Source: Carboxylicivirga fragile (lineage in GTDB: Bacteria > Bacteroidota > Bacteroidia > Bacteroidales > Marinilabiliaceae). Taken from it: DNA of 64,000 nt. The notes below the pieces were generated by a model. That model did no database searches and was not told the DNA's origin. It worked only from the letters and a program-made list of their open reading frames with translations. Positions 30,726 to 38,649 of the stretch are shown one piece after another. The DNA is taken from positions 78,215 through 142,214 of the forward strand of contig JAFMVD010000007.1 in assembly GCA_025499625.1 (NCBI GenBank). Reading direction: 5' to 3'. Both the position numbers and the translations under genes were made by a program. Numbering within the stretch: position 1 is the stretch's first letter; each line of letters opens with the position of its first letter.

Positions 30726-33269
30726 TTATATTTTTGATAGTTTGCTCTGAGGGGCACCCAAATAGCTAGGTTTTAATCCGCCTGTATCAATGAGTATTTT
30801 CTGAAAAACAATTCCCGGTTCGAGTACACGAACTCGAATTCGGTGCATGCCAATCTGGTCAATTCGATGTTGTATTGTTGTTTTAATAATCCTTTCAGCT
30901 TGCCATTTCCCTAGCTCACCTTTATAATGACCATTGAAATTAACAACCTGTTCTTCGCCTCCGTCAAAAGAAACAGCATAACGTAAACCCTTATTGGAGT
31001 TAAAGTTCAAAGTTGGAGACATCAATACATGTATATTGAATTTACCGGTCGATTTAAAATCAACGCTATATTCCAGATAAACCGAATCGGTTGCGGCAGG
31101 ATATATATTTTGAGGGAAGGTAGTAACGCCTGATTCGGTTTTACCCAAATCGGGTATTACCTGCCAATTGATTTCACCAGTTCCTTTAGCTATTTGATAA
31201 TTAACAGCTTCGATAGAGACATAACCATCAGATTCACAAAAGGCAAGTTCAGAATTTGGAATTACCGGCTCTTCAACCCTTATCACATCAGGCATTGTAT
31301 TTCTGCGTGGTTCGGCCCATGTTTTATAGCCAATCCGTATCTGATCCATTTGGTGAATCCATTTGCCGTCAGCGATTTGCTCATTATAATGAACGGTCAA
31401 CAGCGAATCTCGATCAAAGCATTCTTTCACAACATCAGCCCAGTAATTTGCTTCCGGATCGTTTTCAGCCGCCAGCTGACGGTTTTTCGCCACAGCATAA
31501 TACATTTCGTAAAGGTTGCAACTGGCATTTGTGGGGAAAAGTATCAACTGGTCGAAAGCATCTTTATATTCGTTTGGAATGAAGTTATAAATTCGTAATG
31601 CATCCAGTGTTAAATCGCGATAATCATTACGTACTCGTTCGAACTCATTATAGTTTTCGAGACTGAATGTTCTATGATCGAGTAACTCAGGTGTAACCCG
31701 GTGGTTGTATTTAGTATACAAATTTAGAATACGGGCTGCATCTTTGGCATATTTTTCACCAAACTGTTCGGCACACCAGTCAACAGTATACTCATATAAA
31801 TTTTGTGAATTAAAAGCTGTCGGATCCCAAGCCATATCCAGAAAAAAGGTAATCGGAAACTCCATTGGTTTTAAGTCGCCCACATTTAACACCCAAATGC
31901 GATCAACACCATGACTATAGGTCAGGTTCATTTGCTCCCAAATCCGTTGAATCTGGCTCACATTAATCCATCTGTAACTTCTCGGACCTCCGACATAATC
32001 GACATGATAATACATACCATAGCCCCCTTCATGAACCGGAGCATTTACATCTGGTAATTTTCGAACATTACCCCAGTTATCATCACAAAACAACAAGGTT
32101 ACATCATCAGGCACGCGCATTCCTTTATCATAATAATCCTGCACTTCTTTATATAAGGCCCACACCTGAGGCGTTTCTTCCGCTTTTTTACCGGTTACTT
32201 TGCTTATGGTTTTGCGCTGATCTTTCACAATTTTTTCTAACAACGAAATGTTAGTGCCCTCCTCCATGGCCTCATCACCATCGCCACGCATACCAACTGT
32301 TACAATAGTTTCCCAGTCTTTATTACGTTCCATTCCTTCTTTCCAGAAATCAGAAAGAACTTCTTTGTTTTTGTTGTAATTCCAGAGACCGGAACCATAA
32401 CGATGCCATTCCTCTTGTGCACGACCCATTGGCTCGTGATGTGAGGTGCTCATAACAATTCCAAGCTTATCGGCCAGAGCACCATTTTCAGGATCGTCAT
32501 CGAAAAATGCTTTCCCCCACATGGCCGGCCACAAGAAGTTTCCTCGTAAACGCAATGTTAACTCAAAAACATGACTGTAAAACTTTGAATTAAATCCACC
32601 AAAGGTTGCACGAACCCAACCACCTAAGGCTGGTTCTTCATCATTCAGAAAGATTCCTCTATATTTTACTTTCGGACTTTCCGTTACATAACGGCCGGCT
32701 TTCACATAAACCGCTTCGTGTTTATCAACCGGCACATCGGCCCACCAATACCATGGTGAAACGCCAATAGCTCGGGATAAGTTAAGCATAGCATAAATTG
32801 TACCTCTTTTATCACTACCGGCCAACACCAATGCTTGTTCTATGCCAGGAAAAGGATTTTCAACAACCTGAGTAAGACTTCTTTCCCACTGACCTTTAAA
32901 ATCCGAAACATCAATTTTACCGTCTTTTATTAACTGATCAATCCACTTGTTTTTACCGATGGTTCCGACTAAAACCACTTGCTTAGCCTGAGGTAATTCC
33001 GATTGATAAATTTTTGCCACCTGGCCTGAAACCATTTTCAGATCATTGACAAACCAACCACCAACAACTAAAACGCCCTGATAGTCAGAATTATCTATGA
33101 CAATAGGCGTCACCTTATTAGCATCCGAAACCAAAGCAAAACTTTCATCAACCTGTTTAAATGAGACGTCAGTGTTAATATTTTGCGCAAAACTTAAATT
33201 GCATTCCCATGATAAGCTTAACAACATAATGGTAAAAACCAACTTAAAAAATATTTTTTCCAAATTCAT
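30726..33269 (-). CDS. GH115 xylan alpha-1,2-glucuronidase
   Basis: An 847-residue secreted enzyme (signal LLSLSWECNLSFAQ). The family is recognised by RGIFLNDEEPALGGW, FNSKFYSHVFELTLRLRGN, GIVMSTSHHEPMGRAQEEW and the DDNWGNVRKLP segment, with a C-terminal beta-sandwich at about residues 680-847. GH115 enzymes cut 4-O-methyl-glucuronic acid from internal xylose residues of glucuronoxylan, unlike GH67, which needs a terminal xylose. No GH67 is present in the window, so this is the only uronic acid-removing enzyme. It is the first gene of the 33269-25141 operon. Confidence 0.96.
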   Translation of the reverse strand: MNLEKIFFKLVFTIMLLSLSWECNLSFAQNINTDVSFKQVDESFALVSDANKVTPIVIDNSDYQGVLVVGGWFVNDLKMVSGQVAKIYQSELPQAKQVVLVGTIGKNKWIDQLIKDGKIDVSDFKGQWERSLTQVVENPFPGIEQALVLAGSDKRGTIYAMLNLSRAIGVSPWYWWADVPVDKHEAVYVKAGRYVTESPKVKYRGIFLNDEEPALGGWVRATFGGFNSKFYSHVFELTLRLRGNFLWPAMWGKAFFDDDPENGALADKLGIVMSTSHHEPMGRAQEEWHRYGSGLWNYNKNKEVLSDFWKEGMERNKDWETIVTVGMRGDGDEAMEEGTNISLLEKIVKDQRKTISKVTGKKAEETPQVWALYKEVQDYYDKGMRVPDDVTLLFCDDNWGNVRKLPDVNAPVHEGGYGMYYHVDYVGGPRSYRWINVSQIQRIWEQMNLTYSHGVDRIWVLNVGDLKPMEFPITFFLDMAWDPTAFNSQNLYEYTVDWCAEQFGEKYAKDAARILNLYTKYNHRVTPELLDHRTFSLENYNEFERVRNDYRDLTLDALRIYNFIPNEYKDAFDQLILFPTNASCNLYEMYYAVAKNRQLAAENDPEANYWADVVKECFDRDSLLTVHYNEQIADGKWIHQMDQIRIGYKTWAEPRRNTMPDVIRVEEPVIPNSELAFCESDGYVSIEAVNYQIAKGTGEINWQVIPDLGKTESGVTTFPQNIYPAATDSVYLEYSVDFKSTGKFNIHVLMSPTLNFNSNKGLRYAVSFDGGEEQVVNFNGHYKGELGKWQAERIIKTTIQHRIDQIGMHRIRVRVLEPGIVFQKILIDTGGLKPSYLGAPQSKLSKI

Positions 33270-33405
33270 ATACTTTAGTATTCTATTAATGTTAATTAAG
33301 TGTATGGTATAATAGATCTCTTTTTACTTATTTTAGAATTCCAATTCAGAATCAAGACAAAAATGTGTTAGATGTTGATGCATTGACAATAAAATTTGAA
33401 TGTGA

Positions 33406-33422
33406 TTGTCTTTACAAGACAA
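33406..33422. promoter_or_regulatory. Palindrome in the leader of the GH115 operon
   Basis: TTGTCTT (33406-33412) and AAGACAA (33416-33422) form a perfect 7-bp inverted repeat with a 3-nt centre. It lies just downstream of the predicted transcription start, in the leader, where a bound protein or an RNA hairpin could act. No other intergenic region of the window shows the same palindrome. Confidence 0.4.
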
Positions 33423-33448
33423 ATCAGTTTTATTTTTTCATTTCCAAT

Positions 33449-33515
33449 CAAATATAAATTGACTTAAATAAAAGGCCTTTTAATTTTGAGTATATTGTTT
33501 CAAATATAAGATATA
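33449..33515 (-). promoter_or_regulatory. Promoter and direct-repeat operator of the GH115 operon
   Basis: The minus strand of 33449-33456 reads TATATTTG, a perfect TAnnTTTG -7 box. Exactly 30 bp upstream lie TTGAGTATA (33486-33494) and TAAGATATA (33507-33515), imperfect half-sites at a 21-bp period. Box sequence and spacing equal those at 48671-48737. A second TATATTTG lies at 33501-33508 inside the repeat. The predicted leader is about 175 nt. Confidence 0.58.
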
Positions 33516-33567
33516 TGCGTACTTCAAAGGAATCGTATGTGCCTAATAGAATACACTTTAATAAGAC

Positions 33568-33605
33568 AAAAAAGGAGGCTTCATTCGACAAAAACCTCCT
33601 TTTAT
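33568..33605 (-). terminator. Intrinsic terminator of the xus operon
   Basis: AAAAGGAGG (33570-33578) pairs with CCTCCTTTT (33595-33603) around a 16-nt loop. In the transcribed direction a T-run follows (A-run at 33568-33573). It begins about 20 bp after the stop codon of the GH10 gene at 33625. Confidence 0.85.
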
Positions 33606-33624
33606 TTTATAATTTAGCACCTAT

Positions 33625-35778
33625 TTATTCACCTGACAATGCATCTGCAAAGCCTGCATATGAGTGTTTGCGTGAATAATCTAAAGTCCATAATCCAATA
33701 GGTTCTCCACCTCTCCAAGAAGATTCTGAGGGACTATCAGTAGGACTCCAAACTGTTATTCCATACTGTTGCGTTACAGGAATCAATTCCTTGTACTTAT
33801 TCACTACATATGCATACATTTCAGCCTGTGCTTGATAATCTTCTTCTGTTGCTTCTGATGTTTTTTTCCGGTTGCCAAGGCCAATATCCAACTCCGACAC
33901 TTTTATTAGCTTACCAGTTGCCGCTAAAAGTTCAAACATTTGAGCAATCTTATCTTTATCAGAATCAACATTAATATGCATTTGCGTTCCGATTCCATCA
34001 ACTCTGGCACCTTGAGCCTCAATGTACTCAACATATGCAATTAAACCTTTACATTTATCTAAATTATACTCTAAATTATAATCATTAATAAAATGAATAT
34101 CATTTTCATTACCGTATTGACGAGCCATATTAAAGGCCATCACAGCATAATCTTTACCTAAATAATCCTGCCAGTAAAATTCATCACTTGCAAAATCTTC
34201 AGGAGCTTTATTTACGCCTGATTTTAGTTCATAAGGATTGCCATCATCCATTGGCTCGTTTACCACATCCCATGCTTTTACATAGTCTTTTGATACTTCT
34301 AACATACCAGACATCCATGCTTCTAAAGCATATGAAATAGTATCTCTTTTTTCTTCAGGTGTCAGAGGTATTGAATTTCCCGATTCCTCAATTTCCCATA
34401 CAATATCATCGAAATAATACGTATTGGCTTCCGCAAAAACTGAAAGATTAAAAGCAATGGTGTTCATACCTGCCTGAGCTGCTGAAATTACACCAGAATT
34501 AGAATATTCCTGCCATTCGGTTGTAACGTTTGGACTACCAACCATTGACCAATGTAAATAGCCTCCCGGTTCATTATGCGCTTGAGATTCGGTGCTTGCA
34601 GCTTTATCCGCTTTAACCTTCATGCTAAACCGATAGGCTTGACCTTCTTCCAATTGCTGGGGTCCTTTGACAAAGAACTGAGTATCCCATGGATTGCTAG
34701 GCGCATCTCCCGATTTAACAACAATTGCTCTCCCCACACCATCTGCTCCTGTTCCTGCCTCACCAATTGTAGCGGGATTTGGACCATCATTTGCTTCTGT
34801 GGCAAAGAAACTGGAAACATCATCATTTTCGACATCACTATTGTTTACCAAGTTTGTCCAATAGGTACCAGGTCCTGCTGCAATAGCTTCAATCAAATAT
34901 GTGTAAGCATGCCAACTCGGTTTTCCCCACTGACTAAGATCATCTGCATCGAAGTTTCCATTTTCAATTAAATTATCTTCAGAACCACTTGCGGTAAGAA
35001 CCATATCATCAAAAAATAAATCACCTCCAAATGTTCCGAAACAAAATTGTAATCTGGTAGCATTCATACTTGGTGTAAATGTTACGGTAACATCTCCCCA
35101 AGTTTCACCCAAAGCAATATCCGGCCCATAATCGGTTGTTGCTCCATCTGTTCGCCAAAACCCTACTGTATATGCACTTGAAGCTTTTGCACGCATTGTT
35201 AATGTATATTCCTCTCCCTCAGTTAATGGAGTAGGCATTGTGTATTCTAACTGCCAATCCCAGATATTGGCGTTTGCCTCTGGAGTTGTAATTTTTAATG
35301 CATTGTTGGCATCCTCAGGATCAGCTTCAATTTCACGATCAGCAATTATGCTATTCAGATAAGTCGCATTTTGGTTAGCATGCCAACATAATGTATGCCC
35401 ATAAATAGTGATTCCGTCTTCCTTTGCAGTTTCAACAAAGTTTTGGACTCCGACGAAAGACATGCTACCATTATCTTTTACGATGGCGCCATGTTTCATT
35501 GCATAACCAGCAGTCATTTCATCAAAATTGGAAGAAATAAAACTATTTCTATAATCTTTTTGAATGTAATCGTTAAGTGAGACTCCTGCTCCCAATATGA
35601 AATCAGGGTTTTCAGTGCGATCTACATATGTCTTTAATACATCATAGTCTTTCAGGTATTCATACATTTGAATACTCTCAGGTTTCTTGACATCAAAGTC
35701 AAGTAAACTATCATCGGCACAGGAATTCATTGCCAAAATGGCAATGACTCCTAATCCTATTTTATTTAAATACTTCAT
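33625..35778 (-). CDS. Surface GH10 endo-xylanase split by inserted CBM block
   Basis: A 717-residue lipoprotein (lipobox NSC at about residue 20). The GH10 barrel begins at about residue 40 and runs to GHTLCWHANQ at about 130. It is then interrupted by about 340 residues containing two beta-sandwich modules of CBM4/22 type (ITTPEANANIWDWQLEYT; GRAIVVKSGDAPSNPWDTQF), each ending in a YFDDIV/FFDDMV strand. The barrel resumes at about 475 with WDVVNEPMDD (acid/base Glu) and KVSELDIGL (nucleophile). This split layout is that of Xyn10C-type surface xylanases, placed last in the xusA-E cluster. It should cut long xylan at the cell surface to feed the SusC/D pairs. Confidence 0.95.
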   Translation of the reverse strand: MKYLNKIGLGVIAILAMNSCADDSLLDFDVKKPESIQMYEYLKDYDVLKTYVDRTENPDFILGAGVSLNDYIQKDYRNSFISSNFDEMTAGYAMKHGAIVKDNGSMSFVGVQNFVETAKEDGITIYGHTLCWHANQNATYLNSIIADREIEADPEDANNALKITTPEANANIWDWQLEYTMPTPLTEGEEYTLTMRAKASSAYTVGFWRTDGATTDYGPDIALGETWGDVTVTFTPSMNATRLQFCFGTFGGDLFFDDMVLTASGSEDNLIENGNFDADDLSQWGKPSWHAYTYLIEAIAAGPGTYWTNLVNNSDVENDDVSSFFATEANDGPNPATIGEAGTGADGVGRAIVVKSGDAPSNPWDTQFFVKGPQQLEEGQAYRFSMKVKADKAASTESQAHNEPGGYLHWSMVGSPNVTTEWQEYSNSGVISAAQAGMNTIAFNLSVFAEANTYYFDDIVWEIEESGNSIPLTPEEKRDTISYALEAWMSGMLEVSKDYVKAWDVVNEPMDDGNPYELKSGVNKAPEDFASDEFYWQDYLGKDYAVMAFNMARQYGNENDIHFINDYNLEYNLDKCKGLIAYVEYIEAQGARVDGIGTQMHINVDSDKDKIAQMFELLAATGKLIKVSELDIGLGNRKKTSEATEEDYQAQAEMYAYVVNKYKELIPVTQQYGITVWSPTDSPSESSWRGGEPIGLWTLDYSRKHSYAGFADALSGE

Positions 35779-35797
35779 TATTTTATGGATTTAAATA

Positions 35798-36826
35798 CTA
35801 CAATACTATATATTCGGGAGTAAAATATTCAGGTTTAACACCCCTGTCTCTAACAACAAGCGTATCTTTGGTTGAATATTTTTTACCTTCCATGTCGATT
35901 GTATAATCAAGATACAAAGCATTACGATCTTTGTCACCCCAACTATTCTTCTCTCCATTAATCACAAATTTACCTGAACCGGCAACAGAAAAATCACTAC
36001 CAGCTGATGAAATTGTGCAATTATCATCCTGATTAAAAGTTAATAGTAGAGTACAAGTAACATTTTCACTATTCGCATTCTGAATAGTGATTGGCATTTC
36101 AATAGAATTTAAAGAAACAGTAGAGCAAGTAGCTAACTCATCATTTTCAACAATCTCTTCTCTACGAATTACTGTCTCAACCTCATTACCAGTTTCTATT
36201 TCGTCTGTTCCTCTTCTTAAGTAAATTGCATCCCACTCATTAATATACTTGACACAATACATTACATAATCTTTTGGCACAATATCCCAATCCGCTCCAT
36301 TAGACCTAATGGGTGAGTCACCCAAAGCGACACCTGAAAGAATTGAATCAGCATTTACTACATTCGTCATTACCAAAGGTATTACATAAGTGTTTTTGAG
36401 GGCATTTTCATCTGCGAAGAAAGCATCCGTCAATTGCACCTCTACACCACCTTGCATTTGCTTCTTTAATAAAATCTTATCAGAAGCCAATGAATAATAT
36501 TCTGATGGCATTGGTAACACTTCATCACCATTGGAATAGTATAAATTATCACATAGTTCATTGCTTACTTTTACATCAATTTCTATGTTTTTATCATTTT
36601 TATAAACACCTCCCATGGTTGCATAAATCTTGCATTTATGCTCATTATCCAATGTATTATCAAAGATGTCATCACCCAAAACAATAGTCCTAATAGGATA
36701 TTGATTAGCAAAATACACCGTCGTATACTCAAAGTCAGGAAAAATGGCTTCTTTATTCTCACAAGATGTAATCAAGAAGCCAAATAATAAAATACTCAGT
36801 CCCCAAATTCCTTTATATTGTTTCAT
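35798..36826 (-). CDS. xusE: Surface glycan-binding lipoprotein (XusE-like, DUF1735/DUF5627)
   Basis: About 342 residues with the start at 36826 (MKQYKGIWG); starts at 36835 or 36871 are possible but the longest overlaps the SusD stop by 14 bp and lengthens the n-region. A lipobox ITSC precedes ENKEAIFPDFEY. The central part (YPIRTIVLGDD, NTYVIPLVMTNV, CVKYINEWDAIYLRRG) is typical of the BT_3987-like DUF1735 plus C-terminal DUF5627 domains seen in xylan surface glycan-binding proteins. It has no enzymatic motif. Position between xusD-type SusD and the GH10 is the diagnostic one for XusE. Its role is capture of polysaccharide at the surface. Confidence 0.85.
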   Translation of the reverse strand: MKQYKGIWGLSILLFGFLITSCENKEAIFPDFEYTTVYFANQYPIRTIVLGDDIFDNTLDNEHKCKIYATMGGVYKNDKNIEIDVKVSNELCDNLYYSNGDEVLPMPSEYYSLASDKILLKKQMQGGVEVQLTDAFFADENALKNTYVIPLVMTNVVNADSILSGVALGDSPIRSNGADWDIVPKDYVMYCVKYINEWDAIYLRRGTDEIETGNEVETVIRREEIVENDELATCSTVSLNSIEMPITIQNANSENVTCTLLLTFNQDDNCTISSAGSDFSVAGSGKFVINGEKNSWGDKDRNALYLDYTIDMEGKKYSTKDTLVVRDRGVKPEYFTPEYIVL

Positions 36827-36857
36827 CTTAATCATAGCTTTCACTTTTTCAATTAAA

Positions 36858-38624
36858 TTACCAACCCGCATTTTGAACTAATGCACTCCATTTTTGTAAT
36901 TCTCTGTATGGAATAGGTCCATAATACATGTGTGGTTTATAGTTTCTTATTTCTACCTCAACAGGAGTATAAACCTTGGTTCCATCAACATCTCCTATTT
37001 GCATTCCGAGTGCAGTTTCATTTAAATCAGAGACCTTCCATCTTCTTAAATCCCAAAAACGATGGTTTTCGAAACATAACTCTAAGCGCCTCTCGTTTCT
37101 AATAAGCTCCCTCATTTGGTCTTTATCACCTTTTATTGATTCAAGGTAAAGATCTTCTTCATCTATACCTGCTCTTTGTCGGATAGCTTTAATTACATCA
37201 TATGCTGAATAAGCATTTCCACCTGTTCCGCTTGGTCCCCATGCTTCATTAGCCGCCTCTGCATAAATAAGAAATAATTCGGTGTACCTAATTCGGGCTG
37301 TATAGTGTTTTTGTTGGGTATTATAAGTTGGATCAGGATTACAATCCTTTCTTAGCAACTTTCTCAGGTAATACCCAGTTCTTGTTGACCATCCGTTATC
37401 TTTATTAATACCATCGCTATTATCACCATATGTACCTGTAATAATTTGCGAATCATTAGGCCCTTGTACACTCTCATTAACCACTACATACTGCTCCAAT
37501 CGGGGATCTCGGTTTTGATATGGAAACTTAGGATCATAACTATTGTGAGAAATGGGATATCCATTACTCATTGGGAAGGCATCAACCAAATTTTGTGTTG
37601 GATTGATCCTTCCATTCCCATAAATGGAAGGCGGAAAATTATCAGTCTCAAGAGTATTGCTTGTTTCTATTGGGCTTCGCCAAACAATTTCTGCAGGTAC
37701 AACTCCAGCTCCCAGGTTATCAATCTCAGAAGCATTTGCATACCAGGTTCCACCATTCATATCTATTCCGGCTATTCCATTAATGCGATTTAATACCTGG
37801 GCTGCAAATTGTGCAGCTTCTTCGTAATTCACATCATTACCAGAAGAATAAGCAGGGCTGGCAGCCAACAGTGCAACTTGAGCTCTGGCTGCTTCAACAA
37901 TACGACCACTAATTCTACCTTTAATATGATCTCCATTCGCCCTGTTATAATCTCCTGCATTGGTAACACCCAAGTCCTTATATTTCTGAGGAATTTCCGC
38001 ATCACTAATATCTCCATAATCTAACGGCAAAAGTTCTAATGCTTGATCAATATCATCAAAAACCTGATCAAGACATTCCTGAAATGTATTACGGGGCAAA
38101 TTAAAATCTGACTCTATCGTTTCCGGTTCTGTTCGAATCGTTATTCCCAATAGTCGTCCATCTTCCGACCAACCACCATGAGCCATTAAAAGATAATACG
38201 TATGTAAGGCTCTCAATGCATAGCTTTCTCCTCTGAGTCTGTCATTGAACATTGTATTGATAGCCTCATCTTTACTATATAATACTGAATCAGTATTGGC
38301 CAAAAACAAATTAATGTATTGAATTGCATTTTGCCTAGTATCCCATTGGGACGTTGGATTATTATCAGAACTCCACGATCCGGTTGCCATCGACAGATAA
38401 TTATTATCGATATCGTTTATTACTGCATTATCTGTTGCAACTTCGCTTGTTGGATTGGATGAATACGGAAGTAGAATATACGCATTAGCCAGCAGACCTT
38501 GCGCAAAATTAGGTTCATCATAGATATCATCCAAATCACGTATGTTTTCCAATGCGGGCTCAAACACATCATCACACGATGTTATTACAAATAGAAGAAC
38601 CAAAAATCTAAATATATTTTTCAT
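36858..38624 (-). CDS. xusD: SusD-family lipoprotein (XusD position)
   Basis: A 588-residue SusD-like protein with lipobox ITSC followed by DDVFEPALEN. The C-terminal segment RNERRLELCFENHRFWDLRRWK is the SusD family signature, and TPR-like helices fill residues about 80-330. It lies 25 bp after its SusC partner and overlaps the extended frame of the next gene, so it is within one operon. Together with the SusC at 38650 it is the second pair of the tandem xylan importer. Gene symbol is given by conserved order, not by biochemical proof. Confidence 0.93.
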   Translation of the reverse strand: MKNIFRFLVLLFVITSCDDVFEPALENIRDLDDIYDEPNFAQGLLANAYILLPYSSNPTSEVATDNAVINDIDNNYLSMATGSWSSDNNPTSQWDTRQNAIQYINLFLANTDSVLYSKDEAINTMFNDRLRGESYALRALHTYYLLMAHGGWSEDGRLLGITIRTEPETIESDFNLPRNTFQECLDQVFDDIDQALELLPLDYGDISDAEIPQKYKDLGVTNAGDYNRANGDHIKGRISGRIVEAARAQVALLAASPAYSSGNDVNYEEAAQFAAQVLNRINGIAGIDMNGGTWYANASEIDNLGAGVVPAEIVWRSPIETSNTLETDNFPPSIYGNGRINPTQNLVDAFPMSNGYPISHNSYDPKFPYQNRDPRLEQYVVVNESVQGPNDSQIITGTYGDNSDGINKDNGWSTRTGYYLRKLLRKDCNPDPTYNTQQKHYTARIRYTELFLIYAEAANEAWGPSGTGGNAYSAYDVIKAIRQRAGIDEEDLYLESIKGDKDQMRELIRNERRLELCFENHRFWDLRRWKVSDLNETALGMQIGDVDGTKVYTPVEVEIRNYKPHMYYGPIPYRELQKWSALVQNAGW

Positions 38625-38649
38625 AACTTTTCTTTTTGATTAACTGACC

